Below are positions 8,461 to 17,481 of a stretch of 64,000 nucleotides of DNA, in pieces. The DNA comes from Dyadobacter linearis. GTDB taxonomy: Bacteria; Bacteroidota; Bacteroidia; Cytophagales; Spirosomataceae. The stretch's first letter is position 1. The number at the start of each line of letters is the position of its first letter. The notes beneath the pieces are model-generated. The model had not been told where the DNA came from, did not search any database, and was given only the letters and a program-made list of their open reading frames with translations. Both the position numbers and the translations under genes were made by a program. The stretch is from contig NZ_CAJRAU010000009.1 in assembly GCF_907165045.1 (NCBI RefSeq), positions 124,001 to 188,000 of the forward strand. Direction: 5' to 3'.

Positions 8461-9408
8461 ATGTCAGAAAACTTTGTCATTATAATACCCCAATTCAACG
8501 ACTGGGAGGCGCTGAACCTGCTGATAGAAAAAATAAATGCAGATGTCAGCACTTCAATTCTGGCTAATACCACCTTACTGGTTGTCGACGATTGTTCTTC
8601 AAGGTTAAGATCCGTGCCTTTTGCCAACTTTGACGGCAAGGAAATCAAGGTTTTAAGATTATACAGAAACCTGGGACATCAAAAAGCGATCGCAATCGGT
8701 CTTTCCTACGTAGCCGAAAATCTGCCGACAGACAAGGTGATCGTAATGGATGCAGATGGCGAAGATGCTCCTTCTGACATCAATAGTCTGGTCAGAAAGT
8801 CGCTCGAAGAGCCTGATAAAATCATTTTTGCGGAAAGAAACAAGAGAACCGAGGGGCTGCTATTCAGGTCATTTTATGTTATTTACAAGTTGATATTCAA
8901 TTTGTTAACAGGAAAAATGATCACTTTCGGGAATTTCAGTCTGGTCCCGAAAAGCAGACTGCAAAATCTGGTACGCGTTTCCGAGATTTGGAACAACTAT
9001 CCGGGAGGTATTATAAAATCCCGCATTCCCTACGATTCTGTATTGACCAACCGCGCCAAAAGATTGGCGGGCGAGAGCAAGATGAACTTCGTTTCCCTCG
9101 TTTTGCACGGTTTGAGCGCAATTTCGGTGATGATCGACACTACCGCAGTTCGGATCCTGATCTTTTCGATGTTCATGTCAGGCGTCGCTATCGCATTCAT
9201 TTTTGTCATTATATTCCTGAAACTGATCGGCAACGCCACACCCGGCTGGGCTTCGACTCTGGGCAGTACTTTGATGATCTTAATGCTGCAAGCGTTTCTG
9301 ATTTCCCTTTTTCTGGTGTTTATGGTATTGCAATACCGCTCCCAGCAGCACTTCATCCCCGCGGTACATTACCGGGATTTCGTCGAAAAGGTAGATACGA
9401 TCAGCTAG
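8461..9408 (+). CDS. GT2 family glycosyltransferase, membrane anchored
   Basis: Family 2 glycosyltransferase of 315 residues. The N-terminal GT-A domain carries VVDDCSS and the metal-binding MDADGED (about residue 98), the hallmarks of DPM1/GtrB-type enzymes that move a sugar from a nucleotide to a polyprenyl phosphate lipid. Two long hydrophobic helices (about residues 235-260 and 275-300) close the protein, as in GtrB. The next gene, a GT-C type transferase, starts 3 bases later, matching the arrangement in which one enzyme makes the lipid-linked sugar and the next uses it. The sugar and acceptor are unknown. Confidence 0.85.
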   Translation: MSENFVIIIPQFNDWEALNLLIEKINADVSTSILANTTLLVVDDCSSRLRSVPFANFDGKEIKVLRLYRNLGHQKAIAIGLSYVAENLPTDKVIVMDADGEDAPSDINSLVRKSLEEPDKIIFAERNKRTEGLLFRSFYVIYKLIFNLLTGKMITFGNFSLVPKSRLQNLVRVSEIWNNYPGGIIKSRIPYDSVLTNRAKRLAGESKMNFVSLVLHGLSAISVMIDTTAVRILIFSMFMSGVAIAFIFVIIFLKLIGNATPGWASTLGSTLMILMLQAFLISLFLVFMVLQYRSQQHFIPAVHYRDFVEKVDTIS

Positions 9409-9411
9409 CCT

Positions 9412-11025
9412 ATGATTACGTTCGACTATTCCCCAACGGTATACTGGTTAATCGGCTACATACTGGCGGGCGCGGTCGTGATTTCGGCATTTTATAAACC
9501 ACTTTCCTACAAGATCAGCCTTGTCGCGGGCATTGCATTACTGGTTTTAATGCGTTTGCCGGTCATCGTTTTCAACCGGGAACTCAATCCCGACGAAAGC
9601 CAGATGCTGAGTCACGCGATCACATTATTTCAGGATCCGGTCTACTGGCGCTCTGTCGACGGTACGACCATTGGCCCGCTGGACATTTACTGGCTGGTTA
9701 TTCCCCGGCTTTTGGGTTTCGAGATCAACTACACTTCCGGCCGCATTATGGGCCTGATCAGTTCGGCCGGCGCTTTACTTTTTTTGTTTTTTGCGTTAAA
9801 AAACTGGTTTGGCGAAAGAGCGGCACGGCATATCTGGTTGGTCCCTGTTATTCTGCTCTCATTTACGCAGGAAGTCGATTTTGTGCATTATTCCAGTGAA
9901 CAGGTTCCGGTATTACTGCTGGCGATTTGCGTCTGGCTGCTTTCCAGGATTTCCGTAAATAATGAACATTTCAAATGGAATGCATATTGGCTGGGTTTCG
10001 TCGCGGGCGCCATTCCTTTTGCAAAACTTCAGGCAGTTCCGCAGGCGATCGTTTTGGTGCTCGGTGGCTTTTTTTACTGTTATCAGTCTAAAACCAGGAA
10101 GGATTACATTCCGGCGATATCACTTGCGCTAGGCGGGCTTACATTTCCCTTCATCGCATTGATCTGGATGCTCGCGTTTGGTGTTTTTCGGGATATGATA
10201 GACTTCTATCTGCTCGGCAACGCAGTTTACGCGGGTGGTGAAGGTTTTCTGGGAATACCAGCTCAGTTTCTCGCAATCTTTAAACTGTCTGCTGACTTTC
10301 AGGCTTTTACCTATATTTTGGTTCTTCCAATCTTACTAGGGTTAATCCAGATTTTCCGGCCTGCGGACAAGAAATCGTCCGATTTGATATCTCGCTTTAC
10401 AATACTTTTTTCAGTACTAGCCAGCATTTACGCCGTCACCAAATCCGGAAACGATTTTATCCATTACCTCAATTTTTGCATCATCCCCTGGACTCTACTC
10501 GCTGCTTTTGGGATAAAAAAGATCGAAAAATGGGCTATTTTGGTACCTGCTGCATTACTGATCTGGTTTGCGGGAGTTGATGGAGTTAGTTATGTCAAGG
10601 AACGGAGGTTGAACAACTTTGATTCAGTCAATGCGCGGACGCTGGCGCAGAGTCCGGTGGTGCAGGAATTGATGAAATACCGGAAAGACAAAGATTATAT
10701 GGTAGTCTGGGGCTGGCAATGCACCTATTACGTGGAGGCGCAGCTGGCAGAAGGTACCGCCGAAAACCATACCGAGCGTTCTATTTTCGACCTTCCGGTT
10801 CGCGAAATCTATCGCAAGAGATTCATGTCTGATCTGGCGCGGAACAAACCTGCATTTATTCTTGACGCAGTAGGAAAAAACAGTTTCTGGGTACAAGACA
10901 AAAAAACGCAGGGTATTGGAAGTTACCCTGCGTTAAATACTTATATATTAAATAATTACAAATATATCGGCGATTTCGACGGAACAGATCTATACGTCCG
11001 GAGTGATCGCGCTGCTTTGAGATAG
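9412..11025 (+). CDS. GT-C fold polytopic glycosyltransferase (GT39/ArnT-like)
   Basis: A 537-residue integral membrane protein with about ten to twelve hydrophobic segments and a soluble C-terminal part. The first periplasmic loop has the acidic NPDES motif (about residue 61), the position of the catalytic Asp/Glu in GT-C enzymes that use polyprenyl-phosphate sugars. It starts 3 bases after the GT2 gene and is almost certainly co-transcribed. The pair probably modifies a surface glycan or glycoprotein. Its 3-prime end overlaps the convergent Rrf2 gene by 36 bases. Confidence 0.75.
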   Translation: MITFDYSPTVYWLIGYILAGAVVISAFYKPLSYKISLVAGIALLVLMRLPVIVFNRELNPDESQMLSHAITLFQDPVYWRSVDGTTIGPLDIYWLVIPRLLGFEINYTSGRIMGLISSAGALLFLFFALKNWFGERAARHIWLVPVILLSFTQEVDFVHYSSEQVPVLLLAICVWLLSRISVNNEHFKWNAYWLGFVAGAIPFAKLQAVPQAIVLVLGGFFYCYQSKTRKDYIPAISLALGGLTFPFIALIWMLAFGVFRDMIDFYLLGNAVYAGGEGFLGIPAQFLAIFKLSADFQAFTYILVLPILLGLIQIFRPADKKSSDLISRFTILFSVLASIYAVTKSGNDFIHYLNFCIIPWTLLAAFGIKKIEKWAILVPAALLIWFAGVDGVSYVKERRLNNFDSVNARTLAQSPVVQELMKYRKDKDYMVVWGWQCTYYVEAQLAEGTAENHTERSIFDLPVREIYRKRFMSDLARNKPAFILDAVGKNSFWVQDKKTQGIGSYPALNTYILNNYKYIGDFDGTDLYVRSDRAALR

Positions 11026-11457
11026 CAGATCAGAACCCGCATTCTCGGCGCGGAGCAGATCATTCAATGTGGTTTTGTCCAAAACTGCCAGGTTAGCATC
11101 CCGCCACCTTTCAAGCACGGTTCTCAGACTGCAAGTTTCCTCATCCTTACAATCGTCGCAACGACCGTAAAAAAACATCGATACGCACAATGCAGGCGCA
11201 ATCGGACCATCAATGATCCTTAAAACTTTGGAAAAATTAACTTCTCCGGGAGGTATCCGCAACAAGTAGCCGCCGCCTTTTCCTTTCTGGCTTTGCAGCA
11301 CACCATTGTTCCGTAAATCAAGGAGAATAGCCTCCAAAAATTTTTTCGGAATCTTCTCTTTTTCAGCGATATAAGATATCAGAACAGGGCCTTTTCCATA
11401 TTGCTCTGCTAATACTTTCAGAGCTTTCAGGGCGTATTTGGCTTTTTTAGAAATCAT
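10990..11457 (-). CDS. Rrf2 family transcriptional regulator, possibly iron-sulfur
   Basis: A 155-residue Rrf2 regulator: the N-terminal winged helix (KAKYALKALKVLAEQYG, then IPKKFLEAILLDLRNNGVL) and the GKGGGYLL wing match IscR/NsrR relatives. Four cysteines at residues 91, 100, 103 and 109 lie where these proteins bind an Fe-S cluster, although the spacing (C-x8-C-x2-C-x5-C) differs from IscR. It could therefore sense Fe-S status, redox or nitric oxide. No isc, suf or cys gene is adjacent, so the target is unknown. The last 36 bases overlap the glycosyltransferase gene on the other strand. Confidence 0.85.
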   Translation of the reverse strand: MISKKAKYALKALKVLAEQYGKGPVLISYIAEKEKIPKKFLEAILLDLRNNGVLQSQKGKGGGYLLRIPPGEVNFSKVLRIIDGPIAPALCVSMFFYGRCDDCKDEETCSLRTVLERWRDANLAVLDKTTLNDLLRAENAGSDLLSQSSAITPDV

Positions 11458-11543
11458 TGTTGGTTAATGTGCTCTTTGTTGGGGTGGTTCCGGCTCAAAG
11501 ATCAGATGGATTCAGAGAATTTTTTACTTGATAAATTCTAAAT

Positions 11544-11557
11544 ATCAAACATTTGAT
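11544..11557. promoter_or_regulatory. Palindrome upstream of the Rrf2 gene, possible operator
   Basis: ATCAAACATTTGAT has perfect 6-base arms around CA and lies about 90 bases upstream of the Rrf2 start. Rrf2 proteins commonly bind such palindromes and control themselves; the role here is inference. Confidence 0.25.
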
Positions 11558-11624
11558 CAGAAATCCTAATATTTCAAAACACTAATTCGCCCGGTAATAA
11601 TTCCTGGATATGGTCTGCGATCTG

Positions 11625-14030
11625 TTAATTTCTCGGCGGCTTGCCTCCGTTCAATAGTCCCTGCATTCTTTCCAGCGTCTTTTTTTCTCCGCAAAGAGAC
11701 AGGAAAGCCTCCCGTTCCAGGTCGATCAGATATTGCTCAGTGACCATTTGCGGGTAGCTCAAATCTCCTCCGTTGATCACGTAAGCGAGCTTATTTGCAA
11801 TTTTCGCATCATGGTCGCTGATGTAGTTCGCCAACCGCATTTGTGCGATTCCCGCCATAAAAAGCGCCATTCCTGTTTTTCCCTGCACCTTAATATCACT
11901 GCGCTGCTTGGGCTGCGTGTAACCGTTTTCCGCCAGCTCAATAGCAGCCTGTTTGGCCTCGGCGATCAGGCGTGAGCGATTGAGCACGATCTGGTCTTTT
12001 TCTTGTAAGTAATTCATTTCCCTCGCTTCCTGGGCCGATGTGGAAACTTTCGCCTGGGCAATGTTCATGAATGCGGCTTGCAGGATATTCAATTCCGTGT
12101 CTCCGGCCTGGTACAGATCAGAACACCGCAGCGCCATTTCCTTGGTACCGCCGCCCGCAGGAATCAGTCCCACACCCAATTCCACCAAACCAATGTAGGT
12201 TTCGGCATGTGCTACCACTTTATCTGCGTGCAGATTCAGCTCGCAGCCGCCGCCCAATGCAAGCGAATGCGGCGCAGTAACGACCGGAATAGAAGAATAG
12301 CGCGCGCGCATCATCGTTTGCTGGAATTGCGCGATTACCATATTGATCTCGTCGAACTCCTGCTCGATCGCAAACATAAACAGCATCGCGAGGTTCGCGC
12401 CGGCAGAATATGCCTCACTGGACTCATTTCCGATCACCAGTCCGCGGAAATCTTTCTCCGCAATACTGATCCCCTTCTGAATACCCTCGATCACCTCCGC
12501 GCCCATCGTATTCATTTTGGATTTGAATTCGAGGTTCAATATACCGTCGCCGATATCATACAGGTTAGCGCCTGCGTTTTTCCATACTATGTTGTCCGAC
12601 AGGTTGCTAAGCAATATAATACTGTCCTGACCAGGGATTTTTTTGTATGATTTAGAAGGAATATCGTAGTAGTGCCGCTTGCCTTTTTCGACTTTATAAA
12701 AAGTCTCATTTCCGGCTTCCAGCATTTCGTAAACCCAGTTTGCCGGTTTCAGATTGAGGCTTTCCATGATACCGAGCATATTCTTAACCCCGATCGCGTC
12801 CCAGGTTTCGAATAACCCATATTGCCAACCGAAACCTGCCGAAATAGCCTGATCGATCCGGAACACTTCGTCTGAAATCTCGGGAATGCGGAAAGTGGCG
12901 TAGCGGAATATGTCGGCAAATGTTTTTCTGTAAAACTCACCTGCTTTATCCTCGCCAGCCAGCAATACCGGAAAGCGTTTCCAAACATCTCCGATGGCCT
13001 TCGTACCTTCCAGCGTAGCAAATTTTACCTTGCCCGAAAGCTGGTATTCCAACGTTTCGAAATCAAGCGCAAGAATGACAGATTTCCCTTTTTCGTCTTT
13101 GATTTTTTTATAAAAACCCTGACCGGTTTTATCGCCAAGCCACTTATTATCAAATAGTTTCTGCATGACAGCAGGCAACTTGAATGCGTCGCGCGATTCG
13201 TCGGTACCTTCGCCGGAAGCATAGAGATTGTTGGCTACGTGGACCGTCGTATCCAGCCCTACCACATCTGAAAGCCGGTATGTACCCGACTTCGGGCGAC
13301 CCGCAACCGGACCTGTCAATTTATCGACTTCGTCCACGCTCAGTCCCATTTCTTCGGCCACGCGAATCGTCTGGATCAGAGCATATATTCCGAGCCGGTT
13401 GGCGATAAACCCGGGGGTATCTTTACATAATACGGTCGTTTTACCCAAAAACAGATCGCCGTAATGCATCAGGAAATCAATTACCTGCTGGTCAGTGTCG
13501 GATGTAGGAATTACTTCCAGAAGGCGCAAATACCTTGGCGGGTTGAAAAAGTGAGTACCGCAGAAATGCTTTTTGAAATCCTCGCTCCGGCCCTCGGCCA
13601 TTAAGTGGATCGGAATGCCGGAAGTATTGGAAGTAATGAGCGTTCCGGGTTTACGCAGCGCGTCGACTTTTTCAAACAAGCTTTTCTTGATATCCAGCCG
13701 CTCCACGATCACTTCGATCACCCAGTCATAATTTTTAATATCGACCAGATTATCGTCGAAATTCCCTGTTTTAATGCGGGAGGCAAAGGCCGGGCTGTAC
13801 AGGGAAGCGGGCGTCGCCTTGATCGTCTGTTGCAGCGAATCGTTGACTATTTTATTTCTGAAAGCAGGATGTTCCGCAGTTACGCCTTTCGCTTTTTCTG
13901 CGCCTGAAAGCTCCTTTGGAACAATATCGAGCAAAAGTACTTCCACTCCTATATTTGCAAAATGGCAGGCAATCCTGGATCCCATGATACCGGAACCTAA
14001 AACAGCAACTTTACGGATTGAACGATTCAT
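11625..14030 (-). CDS. fadN: 3-hydroxyacyl-CoA dehydrogenase/enoyl-CoA hydratase fusion (FadN-like)
   Basis: An 801-residue bifunctional beta-oxidation enzyme. The NAD-binding motif GSGIMGSRIA opens the dehydrogenase part (residues 10-19), followed by the catalytic histidine region CGTHFFNPPRYLRLLEVIP and two C-terminal dehydrogenase domains. The crotonase fold makes up the C-terminal third, with SAGANLAMLF and ALGGGCELNLHADKVVAHA. The order (dehydrogenase first, hydratase last) is that of Bacillus FadN rather than Escherichia coli FadB. It hydrates enoyl-CoA and oxidises 3-hydroxyacyl-CoA. A MarR regulator lies 38 bases upstream. The thiolase and acyl-CoA dehydrogenase genes that often follow are absent here. 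Confidence 0.92.
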   Translation of the reverse strand: MNRSIRKVAVLGSGIMGSRIACHFANIGVEVLLLDIVPKELSGAEKAKGVTAEHPAFRNKIVNDSLQQTIKATPASLYSPAFASRIKTGNFDDNLVDIKNYDWVIEVIVERLDIKKSLFEKVDALRKPGTLITSNTSGIPIHLMAEGRSEDFKKHFCGTHFFNPPRYLRLLEVIPTSDTDQQVIDFLMHYGDLFLGKTTVLCKDTPGFIANRLGIYALIQTIRVAEEMGLSVDEVDKLTGPVAGRPKSGTYRLSDVVGLDTTVHVANNLYASGEGTDESRDAFKLPAVMQKLFDNKWLGDKTGQGFYKKIKDEKGKSVILALDFETLEYQLSGKVKFATLEGTKAIGDVWKRFPVLLAGEDKAGEFYRKTFADIFRYATFRIPEISDEVFRIDQAISAGFGWQYGLFETWDAIGVKNMLGIMESLNLKPANWVYEMLEAGNETFYKVEKGKRHYYDIPSKSYKKIPGQDSIILLSNLSDNIVWKNAGANLYDIGDGILNLEFKSKMNTMGAEVIEGIQKGISIAEKDFRGLVIGNESSEAYSAGANLAMLFMFAIEQEFDEINMVIAQFQQTMMRARYSSIPVVTAPHSLALGGGCELNLHADKVVAHAETYIGLVELGVGLIPAGGGTKEMALRCSDLYQAGDTELNILQAAFMNIAQAKVSTSAQEAREMNYLQEKDQIVLNRSRLIAEAKQAAIELAENGYTQPKQRSDIKVQGKTGMALFMAGIAQMRLANYISDHDAKIANKLAYVINGGDLSYPQMVTEQYLIDLEREAFLSLCGEKKTLERMQGLLNGGKPPRN

Positions 14031-14068
14031 TGGGTAAAGATTTTGGTTTTTAGAATAGTTGTCGCGGC

Positions 14069-14536
14069 TTAAAACTCTTCTATTTCGCCGTCGCCAGCCT
14101 TTAACTTCTGGTTTTCTTCCTCCACCAGCCGGTTAATATCCTTGATCACATCAAAAAATGTGACCAGCTTTTCGAGAGGTATCTTGTCGCGGATCATGGT
14201 ATTCAGAGAAATCACGCCTTCCCGCGCAAGCTCGCGCTTTTCCTTGCCGAGCTCGGTCAATACAATGCGGACAAAACGCTTGTCATTTTCACTCACTTCG
14301 CGCTTGATTAACCCTTTCTCTTCCAGCGCTTTAAGCATTCGGACCAGACTTCGCGGCTCCATGCCGAGCAAAGGTGCGATCTTGGTTGCCGGAGTACCAT
14401 TTTCAATATCAATATTCAAAAGCACGTAGCCCACCGCCATCGTCGTATCGTGGCGTGCAGCATACGCATTGTACATTCTTGAAATGGAATGCCAGGCCCT
14501 TTTTATCTGAAAATCAACCGTTTTCTCTTTGCGCAT
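14069..14536 (-). CDS. MarR family transcriptional regulator
   Basis: A 155-residue MarR protein. The winged helix includes GTPATKIAPLLGMEPRSLVRMLKALEEKGLI (about residues 53-83) and the wing KREVSENDKRFVRIVLTELG. Helices at both ends form the dimer interface. It is the first gene before fadN, so by position it probably regulates fatty acid oxidation genes, perhaps in response to acyl-CoA, as some MarR-type FadR analogues do. A promoter with an overlapping palindrome is found just upstream, consistent with self-regulation. Confidence 0.88.
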   Translation of the reverse strand: MRKEKTVDFQIKRAWHSISRMYNAYAARHDTTMAVGYVLLNIDIENGTPATKIAPLLGMEPRSLVRMLKALEEKGLIKREVSENDKRFVRIVLTELGKEKRELAREGVISLNTMIRDKIPLEKLVTFFDVIKDINRLVEEENQKLKAGDGEIEEF

Positions 14537-14577
14537 TGCTCTTGATCTGCTTTACAATATCAGGAAAGCCTCGATCA

Positions 14578-14608
14578 CAAATGTAAAAATCGAAGTAGTA
14601 TTATGCAA
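14578..14608 (-). promoter_or_regulatory. Promoter of the marR-fadN operon
   Basis: On the minus strand TTG (14606-14608), a 20-base spacer and TACATTTG (14578-14585) match the Bacteroidota -33/-7 promoter. The predicted start lies about 35 bases before the MarR ATG. Confidence 0.55.
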
Positions 14609-14616
14609 GCATACTA
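14596..14616. promoter_or_regulatory. Palindrome over the marR promoter, possible MarR operator
   Basis: TAGTA and TACTA arms at the two ends enclose TATGCAAGCATA (14602-14613 region, TATGC/GCATA arms). The nested inverted repeats cover the -33 element, where a MarR repressor would block transcription. Binding is inferred, not shown. Confidence 0.35.
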
Positions 14617-14626
14617 TTTTTTGGGT

Positions 14627-14663
14627 ATAAAAAAACGCCCCGCAGTTTACAGCTGCGAGGCGT
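14627..14663 (-). terminator. Rho-independent terminator of the TlpA-like gene
   Basis: Read on the minus strand, ACGCCTCGCAG and CTGCGGGGCGT pair around a short loop and are followed by seven T residues. It lies just after the stop of the TlpA-like gene. Confidence 0.85.
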
Positions 14664-14675
14664 CTGAATTTGCAG

Positions 14676-15920
14676 TTATTTCTCGGCGATGAGCTTGTCC
14701 ATCAGGGTATTAAACTCATTTACGAATTCATCATAGTACTTACCTGTTCCCGGGCCGGAAAAGCCGGTGTGTATCTCGCGTACTTTTCCTTTTTTATCAA
14801 TAAAAATGGTAGTGGGGTAGGACATTACCTTATTGAGCATTGGAAGCGCTTTCGCAGTCGCTTCGTCGGTGTTAGTACCGGCCAGCACAACAGGATAATT
14901 GATCTTGAAACGTTCTATCATCTTGGTAATCTTTGGATTAGATACCTCAGGCTTGTCAGAACGTTCAAAAGATAACCCGATAATCTCTACGCCGCGGTCT
15001 TTATTTTTGTCATACCAGGGTGCCAGAAAGTTGGTTTCATCCATACAGTTGGGGCACCACGAACCCATGATCTGAATGATCACCGGCTTGCCTGCAAATT
15101 GCGGATCTTTCAGCGACCATTCCTTGCCGGAAACATCAGCAAATTTGAAATCGACACGCTCTGCGCCGGGTTTTATAAAGGTAAGGCTGTTCGCGTCGGG
15201 TAATTTAGCATTTGGGTCCAATGTAGCAGTCCACGTGCGCGAGGCTTTCAGACCAGATTTCAGGGAGCCCACCATTTTCCGATCCTGAATAGCTGCTTTG
15301 AAAAGCTTTGCATTCGAGCCGTCGAAAGTGGAAAGGAACAGACTATCCCCATTTACACTTCCTGTGAGGTAGCGATAATCTCCGGTTGTAGTTAAAAATG
15401 AACCAGTTACGTCGGTGCCGGTTTGGTTCAGGACTCCCAATGCCTGCGTACTGTCGCCGGTTTCTTCGTTGATAAAAACAGTAGCCCATTTACCCGTCAC
15501 ATTTTTGGAGCTCTTTGCTTCACCGGGTTTGAAAAAGGTATATTTTTCACCAAATTTTGCTTCAAAAGGCAGTGAACCTGAAACGATGCCATTTGCCAGT
15601 CTGTAATAAACGCCTTTCAAATGTTCATCTTCTGCTTTTGCTACAATTTTAGCATCAAAAAGCTGCATCGTGATCACCAGCGAATCGTTCTCAAAATAAG
15701 CGGTATCCATGCTCAGTTTTTCAGCTCCGTTCAATGCGTAAACGTTATACGTTTTTCCATCGGGATTTTTGGAGATATCGAGCAGAAACGGAAGTTCCTG
15801 ATTGTCACGGCTGAGCGTCGCCCGCCAGATGCCATTTTTCAGATTGGCTTCCGAGGTAGATTTACAGCCGATCTGGAACACTAAAAACAGCAGGGAAACT
15901 CCCGAAATGATCGCTCTCAT
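14676..15920 (-). CDS. TlpA/ResA-like thioredoxin-fold lipoprotein
   Basis: A protein of about 414 residues with a lipoprotein signal (ISGVSLLFLVFQIGC), an N-terminal beta-rich region of about 230 residues with no confident family name, and a C-terminal thioredoxin-like domain. The redox motif is CPNC in MGSWCPNCMDETNFL, and the cis-proline loop VMSYPTTIFIDKKG follows. The frame stays open to 15983, but the ATG at 15920 gives the signal peptide directly and is chosen. It is probably a periplasmic or outer-membrane-tethered thiol-disulfide oxidoreductase involved in cytochrome maturation or oxidative stress; the partner is unknown. Confidence 0.82.
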   Translation of the reverse strand: MRAIISGVSLLFLVFQIGCKSTSEANLKNGIWRATLSRDNQELPFLLDISKNPDGKTYNVYALNGAEKLSMDTAYFENDSLVITMQLFDAKIVAKAEDEHLKGVYYRLANGIVSGSLPFEAKFGEKYTFFKPGEAKSSKNVTGKWATVFINEETGDSTQALGVLNQTGTDVTGSFLTTTGDYRYLTGSVNGDSLFLSTFDGSNAKLFKAAIQDRKMVGSLKSGLKASRTWTATLDPNAKLPDANSLTFIKPGAERVDFKFADVSGKEWSLKDPQFAGKPVIIQIMGSWCPNCMDETNFLAPWYDKNKDRGVEIIGLSFERSDKPEVSNPKITKMIERFKINYPVVLAGTNTDEATAKALPMLNKVMSYPTTIFIDKKGKVREIHTGFSGPGTGKYYDEFVNEFNTLMDKLIAEK

Positions 15921-16003
15921 AAACAGTTTGTTATATTGGAAATATAAGTGTAGCAAGAAAATTAAATCCCTGGCCCGGCGCAATTCCTACGGGCTAAAAT
16001 TGC

Positions 16004-16011
16004 TAAGTTTG
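16004..16011 (+). promoter_or_regulatory. Candidate -7 box for the rsmH cluster
   Basis: TAAGTTTG is a perfect TAnnTTTG match 49 bases before the rsmH ATG. No clear -33 TTG is present at the expected distance. Confidence 0.35.
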
Positions 16012-16060
16012 TAACTGCCTCCCGGTAAAAATTAGTTCCTAAAAATAGTCTCTTTTCACA

Positions 16061-16981
16061 ATGGATCAACAAAGTACCTATCACGAACCTGTAATGCTGC
16101 AGGAATGTCTTGAAGGATTACAAATCGATCCCACAGGTATTTACGTCGATGTTACTTTCGGAGGGGGCGGGCATTCGAAAGCAATTCTTGAACAGCTAAC
16201 CACCGGCCGGCTCCTGGTTTTCGATCAGGACCCTGATGCGGCCCGGAATTCAGATATATTAAAAGACGATCAGCGGTTTACATTCATCGCAGCGAATTTC
16301 AGGCATTTAAAGCGTTATCTGAAATTACACAAAGCGGAGAAAGTAAATGGTATCCTGGCGGATCTGGGCGTTTCGTCTCATCAGATCAATACTCCCGAAA
16401 GAGGTTTTTCAACAAGATTTGAGGCGGACCTGGATATGCGGATGAATCCGGGTATCGATAAAACGGCAAAGGAAGTGCTGAATTCGAGATCGGCGCGGGA
16501 GCTGCAACGGATCCTGGGGATGTATGGCGAAGTAACAAATGCAAAAACTGCCGCCGAAGCCATTTTTTCAGCCCGTCATAATACGCCTATCGAAACCGTC
16601 AATGATTTAAAGACCCTATTGCTGCGTTTTGCGCCTAAACATCGCGAAAACAAATATTTTGCGCAGGTTTTCCAGGCCTTGCGGATCGAGGTAAACGATG
16701 AATTACTGGTGCTGGAAGAGTTTCTTGCGCAGGTTCCGGAAGTGCTGGCGCCCGGCGGAAGATTAGTGGTAATGTCGTACCACTCGCTGGAAGACCGGCT
16801 CGTCAAGAATTTTATACAAAAGGGAAAATTTGACGGAGAACTTGAAAAAGACTTCTACGGAAATGTATTAAAACCCCTAAACAGCGTTACCAGAAAGCCG
16901 GTTGAGGCGACGCCTGAGGAAGTAGAACGCAACCCACGGGCGCGAAGTGCGAAACTGAGGATCGCGGAAAAGGAAGCGTAA
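16061..16981 (+). CDS. rsmH: 16S rRNA (cytosine(1402)-N(4))-methyltransferase RsmH
   Basis: A 306-residue SAM-dependent methyltransferase. Family signatures are YHEPVMLQECLEGL at the N-terminus, the SAM-binding VDVTFGGGGHSKAIL (about residues 30-44), the GILADLGVSSHQI block and the C-terminal SYHSLEDRLVKNF. It methylates C1402 in the decoding centre of 16S rRNA. As usual it heads the division and cell wall (dcw) cluster, 35 bases ahead of the ftsL-like gene. The mraZ gene that commonly precedes it is not present; a TlpA-like gene diverges instead. Confidence 0.96.
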   Translation: MDQQSTYHEPVMLQECLEGLQIDPTGIYVDVTFGGGGHSKAILEQLTTGRLLVFDQDPDAARNSDILKDDQRFTFIAANFRHLKRYLKLHKAEKVNGILADLGVSSHQINTPERGFSTRFEADLDMRMNPGIDKTAKEVLNSRSARELQRILGMYGEVTNAKTAAEAIFSARHNTPIETVNDLKTLLLRFAPKHRENKYFAQVFQALRIEVNDELLVLEEFLAQVPEVLAPGGRLVVMSYHSLEDRLVKNFIQKGKFDGELEKDFYGNVLKPLNSVTRKPVEATPEEVERNPRARSAKLRIAEKEA

Positions 16982-17016
16982 GTAGTTGACTCAACGCATT
17001 ATAACAAGAAAGAAGC

Positions 17017-17430
17017 ATGGCGGAAAACAAGAAAAGACCAAAGCCAATAGCCCCGAAACCGCCCAAACGTAAACGGGAATATCATCTTTTTAACTGGCTG
17101 AATAAATTTTTACCGCTCGATAAGGTATTTGGTGAAAAAGCGCCGGGACGTGAAGAGCGGCTTCCTGTTAAATACTTCTACTATTTTGGCTGGGTGGTGA
17201 TATTGCTGGTCGCCTATGAAAGGATCGGTTTTCAATCTGAACAATATGTGCGGAACAGTATTAAGCTAAAAAAGGAAGTGGACGATCTGCGTGCCGAATA
17301 CCATTCCATCCACTCTGAGTATCAAAAGAGCAAGAAACAATCGGTTATTATTGAAAAAGTGAAGGCAGCCGGTCTGGAAGAAAACCTGACGCCGCCAAAG
17401 AAGATTTTTGTCAAAGCCGAAGAATACTGA
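17017..17430 (+). CDS. ftsL: FtsL-like cell division protein
   Basis: A 137-residue protein with a basic, proline-rich cytoplasmic N-terminus, one transmembrane segment (YFYYFGWVVILLVAYERIGF, about residues 53-72) and a periplasmic coiled coil (IKLKKEVDDLRAEYHSIHSE). This layout and the position between rsmH and the division PBP gene identify it as FtsL-like, although sequence similarity in the family is low. FtsL joins FtsB and FtsQ in the divisome and activates septal wall synthesis. The call rests on topology and gene order rather than on motifs. Confidence 0.78.
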   Translation: MAENKKRPKPIAPKPPKRKREYHLFNWLNKFLPLDKVFGEKAPGREERLPVKYFYYFGWVVILLVAYERIGFQSEQYVRNSIKLKKEVDDLRAEYHSIHSEYQKSKKQSVIIEKVKAAGLEENLTPPKKIFVKAEEY

Positions 17431-17481
17431 GATCCATCAATCGACTCAATATATCATTTAAAGTAATTTTTTCTTCCCTGT

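Noticed and set aside
12078..12650. 190-residue plus-strand frame in fadN
   Set aside because: It lies within the hydratase domain coding region on the opposite strand and has no recognisable domain.
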